Assembly: GCA_041913505.1 (NCBI GenBank) | Contig: JAYSFC010000014.1 | Coordinates: 1 to 40,779, forward strand | Direction: 5' to 3' | DNA: 40,779 nt | Source: JAYSFC01 sp041913505 | Lineage (GTDB): Bacteria > Pseudomonadota > Gammaproteobacteria > Burkholderiales > Burkholderiaceae_C | In this document: positions 23,211-30,158 of the stretch, piece after piece | How positions within the stretch are numbered: the stretch's first letter is position 1 | Layout of the letters: each line of letters begins with the position of its first letter | Program-made: the position numbers and the translations under genes | The notes under the pieces: generated by a model | Database searches by the model: none | Told to the model about the DNA's origin: nothing | Seen by the model: only the letters and a program-made list of their open reading frames with translations

Positions 23211-23836
23211 GCAGCCCCAACCTCGACCTCGCCCGCATCAACGCCGAACTTGGCCGCGACGCCCCCGGCCTGGTGCGATGGGCCCTGGGCCTGAACCAGA
23301 GCGCCATCGTCACCACCAACTTCCGCCCGTTCGAGGCGGTGATCCTGCACCTGGTCACGCAGGTGCAGCCGGATGTACCCGTCGTCTGGATGGACAACGG
23401 CTACAACACCGAGGCCACCTACCGCTACGCCGACGAGGTAACCCGCCAGCTTGGGCTGAACCTGCGCATCTACCTGCCGTTGCGCTCGCGCGCGCACCGC
23501 GAGGCGGTAGACGGCCCCGTGCCCGCGCTCGATGACCCGCGCCACGCGGCCTTCACCGAAGAGGTCAAGCTCGAACCCTTCGCGCGCGCCCTGCGCGAGA
23601 CGGCGCCCCGGGTCTGGTTCACCGCGCTGCGCGCCACCGACAGCGCCGTGCGCGCCCAGATGGAGCCCGTGAGCATCAACCCCGACGGTCTCATCAAGGT
23701 CGCGCCGCTGCTGCACTGGTCGTCGAAGGACCTGTACCAGTACTGCGAGGCCCACGGCCTGCCCAACAACTTCGACTACGTGGATCCGACCAAGGGTGAA
23801 GACCAGCGCGAGTGCGGCTTGCACCTGTCCCATTGA
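23207..23836 (+). CDS. cysH: Phosphoadenylyl-sulfate reductase family protein CysH, short form
   Basis: A 209-residue member of the (P)APS reductase family (E. coli CysH has 244). IVTTNFRPFEAVILHLVTQVQPDVPVVWMDNGYNTEATYRYADEV aligns with the pyrophosphatase-like core, WFTALRATDSAVRAQMEPVSI with the family's WFAGLR region, and the C-terminal RECGLH has the catalytic cysteine (Cys203). The only other cysteine is in YQYCEAHG. The CC and CxxC cysteines of iron-sulfur APS reductases are missing, which suggests PAPS as substrate. The usual SFG-type loop reads NFR here, and the segment before the catalytic Cys is much shorter than in E. coli. It overlaps the DUF934 gene by 4 bp and precedes cysD by 14 bp. 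Confidence 0.88.
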   Translation: MSSPNLDLARINAELGRDAPGLVRWALGLNQSAIVTTNFRPFEAVILHLVTQVQPDVPVVWMDNGYNTEATYRYADEVTRQLGLNLRIYLPLRSRAHREAVDGPVPALDDPRHAAFTEEVKLEPFARALRETAPRVWFTALRATDSAVRAQMEPVSINPDGLIKVAPLLHWSSKDLYQYCEAHGLPNNFDYVDPTKGEDQRECGLHLSH

Positions 23837-23850
23837 GAAGGCATCCGACC

Positions 23851-24801
23851 ATGAACGCCCGTACCGATTCCGCGCTGCTGCAGAACCACACGATGAGCTA
23901 CCACCTCAACAACTCCCACCTCGACGCCCTGGAGGAAGAAACCATCTTCATCCTGCGCGAGGTGGCCGCCGCCTTCGAGCGCCCCGCACTGCTGTTCTCG
24001 GGCGGCAAGGATTCGCTCGTCATGCTCAAGTGCGCTGAAAAGGCCTTCGGCGCGGGCCGCATCCCCTACCCGCTCCTGATGATCGACACCGGCCACAACT
24101 TCCCCGAAGTGACCGACTTCCGAGACTTCCGGGCCAAGGAACTGGGTGCGGAATTGATCGTGCGCAGCGTGGAAGATAGCATGGCGCGCGGCACCGTGCG
24201 CCTGGCGCACCCGGGTGAATCGCGCAACGTGCACCAGTCGGTCACGCTGCTCGAGGCCATTGAGGAATTCCGCTTCGACGCGCTGATCGGCGGCGCGCGC
24301 CGCGACGAGGAAAAGGCCCGCGCCAAAGAGCGCATCTTCAGCCACCGCGACAGCTTCGGCCAATGGCAGCCCAAGGCCCAGCGCCCCGAACTGTGGACGC
24401 TGTTCAACACCCGCCTGCAGCCCGGCGAGCACTTCCGCGTGTTCCCCATCAGCAACTGGACCGAGCTGGACGTGTGGCAGTACATCGACCGCGAGAACAT
24501 CGCCCTGCCCTCGCTGTACTACGCGCACCCGCGCCAGGTGGTCGAGCGCAACGGGCTGCTCGTGCCCGTCACGCCGCTCACGCCCGCCAAGGACGGCGAA
24601 ACCATCGAGACACGCACCGTGCGTTTCCGCACCGTGGGCGACATCACCTGCACCTGCCCGGTGGAGAGCCCAGCCGCCACGGCAGGCGAGATCGTGATCG
24701 AAACCCTGGCTGCCGAGGTCAGTGAGCGCGGCGCCACGCGCATGGACGACAAGACTTCCGATGCTTCCATGGAGAAGCGCAAGAAAGACGGGTACTTCTG
24801 A
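23851..24801 (+). CDS. cysD: Sulfate adenylyltransferase subunit CysD
   Basis: A 316-residue ATP sulfurylase catalytic subunit, forming APS from sulfate and ATP together with the GTPase CysN. The ATP pyrophosphatase loop SGGKDS is at residues 50-55. HLDALEEETIFILREVAAAFERPALLFSGGKDSLVML, GGARRDEEKARAKERIFSHRD, QRPELWTLFNTRLQPGEHFRVFPISNWTELDVWQYI and the C-terminal MEKRKKDGYF are classical CysD. The ATG at 23851 has GAAGG at a good distance. The stop overlaps the cysN start by one base (TGATG), a sign of translational coupling. Confidence 0.97.
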   Translation: MNARTDSALLQNHTMSYHLNNSHLDALEEETIFILREVAAAFERPALLFSGGKDSLVMLKCAEKAFGAGRIPYPLLMIDTGHNFPEVTDFRDFRAKELGAELIVRSVEDSMARGTVRLAHPGESRNVHQSVTLLEAIEEFRFDALIGGARRDEEKARAKERIFSHRDSFGQWQPKAQRPELWTLFNTRLQPGEHFRVFPISNWTELDVWQYIDRENIALPSLYYAHPRQVVERNGLLVPVTPLTPAKDGETIETRTVRFRTVGDITCTCPVESPAATAGEIVIETLAAEVSERGATRMDDKTSDASMEKRKKDGYF

Positions 24802-24851
24802 TGACTACGAATTTGATAGCTGATACCGCAGCAACGGCAGGCGCTGCAGCC
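24801..24851. repeat. Dispersed GATAGC-type repeat at the start of cysN
   Basis: Contains TTTGATAGCT (24812-24821), CGCA and GCGCTG (24841-24846) at exactly the offsets seen in the DUF934 gene start, and includes the cysN start codon. It encodes the non-conserved N-terminus MTTNLIADTAATAGAAA, ahead of the first GTPase strand. Copies compared by eye only. Confidence 0.6.
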
Positions 24852-26171
24852 CAGAATGACCATATTTCCGCGCTGAAGTTCATCACCTGCGGCAGCGTGG
24901 ACGACGGCAAGAGCACGCTGATCGGCCGCCTGCTGGTGGACAGCCGCGCCGTGCTGCAGGACCACCTGGCCGGCGTGCAGCGCGGCGGCGAGGTGGACCT
25001 GGCGCTGCTGACCGACGGCCTGTCCGCCGAGCGCGAGCAGGGCATCACCATCGACGTGGCCTACCGCTACTTCGCCACCGAAAGCCGCAAGTTCATCATC
25101 GGCGACGCGCCCGGTCACGAGCAGTACACGCGCAACATGGTCACCGCCGCCTCGCAGGCCGACGCCGCCGTGGTGCTGGTGGACGCCACCAAGCTCGACT
25201 GGAAAAACCCGCAACTGGCCCTGCTGCCGCAGACGCGCCGCCACAGCCTGCTGGTGCACCTGCTGCGCGTGCACTCGCTGGTGTTCGCCGTGAACAAGCT
25301 CGACGCCGTGGAAGACCCGGCCCTCGCGTTCCGCAACATCCGCAGCGCACTAGCCGCCTTCACGCAGGCTGCGGGCATCACCGCGCACGCGACCGTGCCC
25401 GTGTCGGCGCTCAAGGGCTGGAACGTGGTCGATGCCCAGCCCGGCTGGTGCGGCTACGAGGGCCCGAGCCTGCTGCAAATCCTGGAGCTGCTGCCCAACA
25501 CCCCTGCCGACGCGGATCTGGCACTGGCCTTCCCCGTGCAGTGGGTCGAGAAGTTCTCGTCCTCGTCGGACACCAGCCAGGGCCGCCGCGTGTTCTGGGG
25601 CCGCGTGGCCGCAGGCCGCTTTGCGCCCGGCACGGCAGTGCAGATCTTCCCCAGCGGCCAGCTGGCCACGGTGGCCCAGGTACTGGACCACGCCCGCCGC
25701 CCCAAGGACGTGCCCGCAGGCACCAGCGCCGGCATCATCCTCGACCGCGAGGTAGACGTCTCGCGTGGCGACTGGATTCTGGCCGCGCCCACAGCAGCCG
25801 CGGCCCCCGCTGCTGACGACGACTTTGGCGACACGCCCGCAGCCACCCCGGCTTGGCCTGCCAGCCGCGAGCTGCGTACCACCATCGCCTGGATGGACGA
25901 CGAGCCGCTGGTCGCGGGCCGCGTGTACTGGGCGCTGCATGGCCACCGCTGGGTCAAGGCCAAGGTCAAGGCCGTGGTGCACAAGCTCAACATCAACACG
26001 CTGGCCGAAGAAGCCGCCACGCAGCTCGACCCCAACGCCATCGGCCATGTGGAACTGCTGCTGCAAGAGGCCATTCCCGCCGCACCGTTCACCCAGGCCC
26101 GTGTGCTGGGATCGCTGATCCTGGTGGACACCGCCAGCCACAAGACCGCTGGCGCGGTGCTGGTGAACTGA
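24801..26171 (+). CDS. cysN: Sulfate adenylyltransferase GTPase subunit CysN
   Basis: A 456-residue elongation-factor-like GTPase that drives APS synthesis by CysD. G1 GSVDDGKST is at residues 31-39; G2/G3 follow as EREQGITIDVAYRYF and GDAPGHEQYTRNM; G4 is VNKLD. The beta-barrel domain II follows. A low-complexity stretch AAAAPAADDDFGDTPAATPAWP interrupts domain II/III and looks like a lineage insertion. There is no C-terminal APS kinase domain, so this is CysN and not a CysNC fusion. The first 17 codons lie in a dispersed repeat shared with the DUF934 gene. The gene ends the operon; a hairpin follows. Confidence 0.97.
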   Translation: MTTNLIADTAATAGAAAQNDHISALKFITCGSVDDGKSTLIGRLLVDSRAVLQDHLAGVQRGGEVDLALLTDGLSAEREQGITIDVAYRYFATESRKFIIGDAPGHEQYTRNMVTAASQADAAVVLVDATKLDWKNPQLALLPQTRRHSLLVHLLRVHSLVFAVNKLDAVEDPALAFRNIRSALAAFTQAAGITAHATVPVSALKGWNVVDAQPGWCGYEGPSLLQILELLPNTPADADLALAFPVQWVEKFSSSSDTSQGRRVFWGRVAAGRFAPGTAVQIFPSGQLATVAQVLDHARRPKDVPAGTSAGIILDREVDVSRGDWILAAPTAAAAPAADDDFGDTPAATPAWPASRELRTTIAWMDDEPLVAGRVYWALHGHRWVKAKVKAVVHKLNINTLAEEAATQLDPNAIGHVELLLQEAIPAAPFTQARVLGSLILVDTASHKTAGAVLVN

Positions 26172-26182
26172 CCCAGCGCAAC

Positions 26183-26217
26183 AAAAAATGCCCTGAGTCC
26201 CCCTTGCGGGCTCAGGG
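26183..26217 (-). terminator. Hairpin after cysN with its T-run on the minus strand
   Basis: CCCTGAG (26191-26197) pairs with CTCAGGG (26211-26217). CCC at 26199-26201 pairs with GGG at 26208-26210 across a single bulged T, giving a 10-bp stem. An A6 run at 26183-26188 becomes TTTTTT directly after the stem on the minus strand; the plus side has no T-run. It can end cysN transcripts at best weakly and would stop antisense transcription strongly. No minus-strand gene is known upstream of it. Confidence 0.55.
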
Positions 26218-26233
26218 GCCCTCTCAACCCGCG

Positions 26234-26266
26234 CGGTGAAAGCCTTAAAATCGCGGGTTTTCACCG
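26234..26266. promoter_or_regulatory. Inverted repeat in the fdxA promoter region
   Basis: CGGTGAAA (26234-26241) and TTTCACCG (26259-26266) are perfect 8-bp arms with a 17-nt AT-rich spacer including CCTTAAAATCGCGGG. The TAAAAT at about 26245-26250 could be a -10 element enclosed by the arms. The second arm ends 22 bp before the fdxA ATG. It may be an operator or an RNA structure near the transcript start; the regulator is unknown. Confidence 0.45.
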
Positions 26267-26288
26267 ACCGACCCACACACCCTCTGCC

Positions 26289-26618
26289 ATGACCCACGTC
26301 GTTTCCGAAAACTGCATCAAGTGCAAGTACACCGATTGTGTGGACGTGTGCCCCGTGGACTGCTTCCGCGAAGGCCCGAACATGCTCGTCATCGACCCTG
26401 ACGAGTGCATCGACTGCGCCGTATGCATCCCCGAGTGCCCGGCCAACGCCATCTTCGCCGAGGAAGACCTCCCGGCCGACCAGATCGCCTTTATCAAGCT
26501 CAACGCCGACCTGGCCTTCGCCGATGGCTGGAAGAGCATCACCAAGCGCAAGCCTGCCCTGCCCGACGCCGACGAATGGAACGGCACGCCCGGCAAGGTC
26601 AACGACCTGATCCGCTGA
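26289..26618 (+). CDS. fdxA: Seven-iron ferredoxin FdxA
   Basis: A 109-residue 7Fe ferredoxin with one [3Fe-4S] and one [4Fe-4S] cluster. Cysteines are at 9, 12, 17, 21, 25, 40, 43, 46 and 50. By comparison with Azotobacter ferredoxin I, Cys9, Cys17 and Cys50 would hold the 3Fe cluster and Cys21, Cys40, Cys43 and Cys46 the 4Fe cluster. The C-terminal tail ITKRKPALPDADEWNGTPGKVNDLIR is the extension typical of the FdxA group. It follows the cys operon by about 117 bp and precedes a ferredoxin-NADP reductase by 13 bp, so the two may form an electron chain. Its own promoter is likely. Confidence 0.96.
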   Translation: MTHVVSENCIKCKYTDCVDVCPVDCFREGPNMLVIDPDECIDCAVCIPECPANAIFAEEDLPADQIAFIKLNADLAFADGWKSITKRKPALPDADEWNGTPGKVNDLIR

Positions 26619-26631
26619 GGCCACCGCCCCC

Positions 26632-27672
26632 ATGGCTTCGCCCGAGGATGCCGTCGCCGACGCAGTGGTGATCGGTGCCGGCCCGGTGGGCCTGTTCCAG
26701 GTTTTCCAGCTCGGCCTGCACGGCCTCCACGCGCATGTGATCGACGCACTGCCCCATGTGGGCGGCCAGTGCGTCGAGCTGTACGGCGACAAGCCCATCT
26801 ACGACATACCGGGCATACCGCACTGCACGGGCCGATCGCTCGTGCAGCAGCTGCAGCAGCAGATTGCACCCTTCGCCCCCACGCTGCACCTGGGCCAGCA
26901 GGTGGCCACGCTGGAGCGCGCGCCCACGGGCGGCTTTCTCGTGGGCACACAGGCAGGCCTGCGGCTCGCAGCCCGCACCGTTTTCATCGCCGCCGGCGTG
27001 GGCGCTTTCGTGCCGCGCACGCTCAAGATCGACGGGCTGGAGCCGCATCGGGGCCGGCAGTTGCATTACCACCCCGATACCGCGGCCCTGCCTGGCTTGG
27101 CCGCGGGCCAACATGTAGTGATCCATGGTGGTGACGAGCCCGCCGTGGCCGCCGCGTTGGCCTGCGCCGACGGCGGCGCCACGAGCGTGGTGCTGCTGCA
27201 TCGGCGCGACGTGTTCCAGGCCGCGCCCGCGCTGCTCGAACGCCTGCAAGCGCTGCGCGGTGCGGGCCGCATCCGTGTCGTGGCCGCGCAGATCACCGGC
27301 CAGGAAACACAGGACGGTCGCCTGGCAGCGCTGCAGCTCACCGACCCCGAAGGCGCCCCGCAGCGCCTGCCGCTCGACCAGCTCCTCGTCTACCTGGGCA
27401 TCTCGCCGCGCCTGGGGCCCATCGCCGACTGGGGCCTGGCCCTGGACCGCAAGCAGCTCAGCGTGGACACGGAGGCCTTTCGCACCAGCGAGCACGGCAT
27501 ATTCGCTGTGGGTGACATCAACACCTACCCCGGCAAGCGCAAGCTCATCCTCTGTGGCTTCCACGAGGCCACGCTCGCGGCCTTCGGCGCGGCGGAGCTC
27601 CTGGGCGGTGCCCCCGTGGCGCTGCAGTACACCACCACCAGCACCAAGCTGCACGAGCGGCTGGGTCTGTAG
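26632..27672 (+). CDS. Ferredoxin/flavodoxin-NADP reductase, thioredoxin-reductase-like type
   Basis: A 346-residue FAD flavoprotein. The N-terminal FAD motif is VVIGAGPVGLFQVFQLGLHGLHAHVIDALPHVGGQC, the NADP-binding half starts with VVIHGGDEPAVAAALACADGG, and the C-terminal FAD motif is HGIFAVGDINTYPGKRKLILCGFHEATLAAFGAAELL. There is no CxxC pair, so it is not a thioredoxin reductase; it matches the YumC-type ferredoxin-NADP reductases, including the C-terminal TSTKLHERLGL. It lies 13 bp after fdxA. Together they could supply reduced ferredoxin, for example to CysI. Confidence 0.9.
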   Translation: MASPEDAVADAVVIGAGPVGLFQVFQLGLHGLHAHVIDALPHVGGQCVELYGDKPIYDIPGIPHCTGRSLVQQLQQQIAPFAPTLHLGQQVATLERAPTGGFLVGTQAGLRLAARTVFIAAGVGAFVPRTLKIDGLEPHRGRQLHYHPDTAALPGLAAGQHVVIHGGDEPAVAAALACADGGATSVVLLHRRDVFQAAPALLERLQALRGAGRIRVVAAQITGQETQDGRLAALQLTDPEGAPQRLPLDQLLVYLGISPRLGPIADWGLALDRKQLSVDTEAFRTSEHGIFAVGDINTYPGKRKLILCGFHEATLAAFGAAELLGGAPVALQYTTTSTKLHERLGL

Positions 27673-27697
27673 GCCCGCCGGCATGCGGCGCCGGGCC
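27672..27697. other. Hairpin between the reductase gene and the NCS1 transporter gene
   Basis: GGCCCG (27672-27677) and CGGGCC (27692-27697) pair around a 14-nt loop, starting at the reductase stop codon, and TTCTT follows. It may act as a weak terminator or processing site separating the reductase from the transporter gene. Confidence 0.4.
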
Positions 27698-27711
27698 TTC
27701 TTGGAGCTCCC

Positions 27712-28980
27712 ATGACCCCTGCCCCCGCCAACGAGGCCCTGACCCCCGTCGCACCCGAGCGCCGCGCCTTCCACGGGCGTGACCATGCCTCGCTGTGGTT
27801 CAGCCTCGGCGTGGGACTGCTCGTGATGCAGGTCGGCGCCTACCTCATGCCCGCGCTCGGCACACAGGAGGCCCTCGCGGCCATCGTGCTCGGCTCGGCC
27901 GTGGGCGCGGGGTTGCTCGGCTGGGTGGCCAAGATCGGCTGCGACAGCGGCCTCGCCAGCGCGGGCCTCATGCACGCCGTGTACGGCCGCCGCTTCGCGG
28001 GCCTGCCCATCGTGCTCAACATCGTGCAGTTGCTGGGCTGGGGAGCGTTCGAGCTCGTGGTGATGCGTGACGCCACCGTGGCCATCGGCCGCCAGTCGGG
28101 CGCCATGGCGGGAGCGTACTGGCCGGCGCTTGCCACGCTGCTATGGGGCGGCGTGGTGATACTGCTCATCAGCGGATCGATGGTGCAGCTCGTGCGCCGG
28201 CTCATCGCGCGCATCGCGCTGCCGCTCGTGGTGCTGTCGCTGCTGTGGCTGTCGTGGCAGTTCCTTGCGCTCGCGCAGGCCCAGGGGCTCGGCGCGCTGT
28301 GGAACCGCCGCGGCGGGGGCGGCATGGGCGTGCTGCCCGCGCTGGACCTCGTGATCGCCATGCCGGTCTCGTGGCTGCCGCTCGTGGCCGACTACGCGCG
28401 CCACGGCCACGAGGGCCGCGCCGCGCTGCGCGGCACCTGGCTGGGCTATGCCGTGGCCAACATGTGGTGCTACGCGCTGGGCGTGCTGGTGGCGCTGGTC
28501 CTGCCCAGCCAGGACCTCGTCACGGCGCTGCTGCTGGCGCAGGGCGGGCTCATCGCGCTGTCGCTGATCCTCATCGACGAGGTGGACAACGCCTATGGCG
28601 ATGCGTACTCGGGCTCGGTGTCAGCCCACAGCCTGCAGCCCGCGTGGAGCGTGCGGCGCTGGGGCCTGGCCATCGCAGCCGCCTGCACGGCCTTCGCGCT
28701 CGTGCTGCCCATGCACAGCCTGGAGCCCTTCCTGCTGCTGCTCAGTTCGGTGTTCGTGCCACTGTTCGGCGTGATCCTCGGGCGCCTGGCCTTCGGCGCA
28801 CCCGCGCAGCAATTGCTGGCGCGTGCAGGCGGCGTGCAGTGGTCTACCACGCTGCTGTGGCTGGCGGGCATTGCCTGCTACCACTTGCTGCCACGCGTGC
28901 TGCCGCAGCTCGGCGCGGCCCTGCCTACGCTCGCACTGTGCTTTGCGCTGGCCTGGGCCACGCGACCGCATCCGGCGTGA
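27712..28980 (+). CDS. cytX: NCS1-family transporter, probable hydroxymethylpyrimidine transporter CytX
   Basis: A 422-residue membrane protein of the nucleobase:cation symporter-1 family with about 12 hydrophobic segments. DHASLWFSLGVGLLVMQVGAYLMPALGTQEALAAIVLGSAVGAGLLGWVAKIG is the N-terminal signature of the family; VIAMPVSWLPLVADYARHG and IDEVDNAYGDAYSGSVS are also typical. CytX-type members occur next to thiamine genes and are predicted to import hydroxymethylpyrimidine. Here the gene faces thiD across a 69-bp gap and lies about 1 kb from the TPP riboswitch, which supports that role. TTGGAG precedes the ATG. A cytosine permease remains possible. Confidence 0.82.
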   Translation: MTPAPANEALTPVAPERRAFHGRDHASLWFSLGVGLLVMQVGAYLMPALGTQEALAAIVLGSAVGAGLLGWVAKIGCDSGLASAGLMHAVYGRRFAGLPIVLNIVQLLGWGAFELVVMRDATVAIGRQSGAMAGAYWPALATLLWGGVVILLISGSMVQLVRRLIARIALPLVVLSLLWLSWQFLALAQAQGLGALWNRRGGGGMGVLPALDLVIAMPVSWLPLVADYARHGHEGRAALRGTWLGYAVANMWCYALGVLVALVLPSQDLVTALLLAQGGLIALSLILIDEVDNAYGDAYSGSVSAHSLQPAWSVRRWGLAIAAACTAFALVLPMHSLEPFLLLLSSVFVPLFGVILGRLAFGAPAQQLLARAGGVQWSTTLLWLAGIACYHLLPRVLPQLGAALPTLALCFALAWATRPHPA

Positions 28981-29049
28981 TTGCTTCGTTTTTGAGAGCA
29001 TGAAAAGCCCTCTGAACAAGCACTGCGTGCCTAAATCCTTCAAAACCTG

Positions 29050-29901
29050 CTAAGGCAGCACCACCTGCGGCACCGGCGCGTAGCCATGGTTGAGGGGGCC
29101 ATGGCCCCGGCCCGTGCGCACGGCTGCACCCGCGGCGATAGCGCCCAGGATGTAGGCACGCGCCTTCTCCACGGCCTCGGGCAGCGCGTAGCCCAGCGCC
29201 AGGTGCGCGGCGATGGCCGACGACAGCGTGCAGCCCGTTCCGTGGCCGTTGGGCGTAGCGATGCGTGCCGACTCCAGACGCCGGCGTGCGCCGTCCCGCA
29301 GCGCCAGCACATCTACCACCCAGTCGCCGGGCAGATGCCCACCCTTGAGCAGCACTGCCTGCGCCCCAAGGTCGAGCAGGGCCTGGGCGGCCTCTTCCAG
29401 CGCGCTGATGCCCGCGATCTCACGGCCCAGCAGCAGCGCGGCTTCGTCCAGGTTGGGCGTAATCACCGCGGCGAGCGGGAACAGCTCGCGCACCAGCACC
29501 GAGGCGGTCTCGGGCGCGATAAGCCGGTCGCCACTGGTGGCCACCATCACGGGGTCGAGCACCACGTGCGGCAGCTGGTGGCGGCAGATCGCATCGGCCA
29601 CCACCCGCACCACCTCGGGCGTGGCGAGCATGCCGATCTTCACGGCATCGACGCCGATGTCCTCCACCACGGCATCGATCTGCGCGCGCAGCATCTCGGG
29701 CGGAATACCGTGGATGCCGCGCACGCCCTGCGTGTTCTGCGCCGTGATGGCGGTGATGGCTGTCATGCCGTAGCAGCCCAAAGCGGCGAAGGTCTTGAGA
29801 TCGGCCTGGATGCCGGCGCCGCCGCCGCTGTCGGAGCCCGCGATGGACAGTACGCGGGCGTAGCGCGGTCCGGCAGGCCGCGCACTTTGTTCTATGGTCA
29901 T
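29050..29901 (-). CDS. thiD: Hydroxymethylpyrimidine/phosphomethylpyrimidine kinase ThiD
   Basis: A 283-residue ribokinase-like enzyme that phosphorylates HMP and HMP phosphate for thiamine synthesis. RVLSIAGSDSGGGAGIQADLKTFAALGCYGMTAITAITAQNT binds the substrate, PVMVATSGDRLI is conserved, and GHGTGCTLSSAIAAHLALG holds the anion hole with the family cysteine. The ATG at 29901 gives the usual length; no clear ribosome binding site is seen. It is divergent from the riboswitch-controlled thi operon and convergent with the NCS1 transporter gene. It has no riboswitch of its own on the minus strand that I can see. Confidence 0.96.
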   Translation of the reverse strand: MTIEQSARPAGPRYARVLSIAGSDSGGGAGIQADLKTFAALGCYGMTAITAITAQNTQGVRGIHGIPPEMLRAQIDAVVEDIGVDAVKIGMLATPEVVRVVADAICRHQLPHVVLDPVMVATSGDRLIAPETASVLVRELFPLAAVITPNLDEAALLLGREIAGISALEEAAQALLDLGAQAVLLKGGHLPGDWVVDVLALRDGARRRLESARIATPNGHGTGCTLSSAIAAHLALGYALPEAVEKARAYILGAIAAGAAVRTGRGHGPLNHGYAPVPQVVLP

Positions 29902-29990
29902 GGCAAAAATTATGGCCCATGCGGAACGCGCACTCTGCGCCAGGTCAACCCCGGGGTCTTGCGGTATGTGCTGTAATCCCGCCACGGACG

Positions 29991-30075
29991 AAACAGGGGT
30001 GTCCCGACCGGAAACGGTCGGTGGCTGAGAGAGACCCTCGCACCCGATCCAGATCATGCTGGCGTGGGGAGTTTT
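29991..30075 (+). promoter_or_regulatory. TPP riboswitch (thi box) upstream of thiO
   Basis: The conserved thi-box parts appear in order: CAGGGGTGTCC at 29994-30004, a hairpin GACCG-GAAA-CGGTC at about 30005-30019, GGCTGAGAGAGACCC at 30023-30037, CACCCGATCC at 30041-30050, then AGATCATGCTGGCGTGGGGAG up to 30071. GGCTGAGA and the (A)CC(C/T)GATC...GCTGGCG..GGGGA pattern are diagnostic. The thiO start is about 88 bp downstream. The expression platform is unclear: CGCG/CGCG arms followed by TTTT at about 30102-30121 could be a weak terminator, or translation may be controlled. Confidence 0.95.
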
Positions 30076-30158
30076 CACCAATCCGGCGCGGCGCCACCAG
30101 CGCGGCCGCACTCGCGTTTTGTCCCCCCATGCATTGATTGGACTGTGGACACGACGCC

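Noticed and set aside
24801..26171. CysN as a CysNC fusion with APS kinase
   Set aside because: The protein ends at 456 residues, directly after the third domain, with no second P-loop or APS kinase motif.
26632..27672. The flavoprotein after fdxA as thioredoxin reductase
   Set aside because: The fold fits, but the redox-active CxxC pair is missing, and the C-terminal region matches ferredoxin-NADP reductases of the YumC type.
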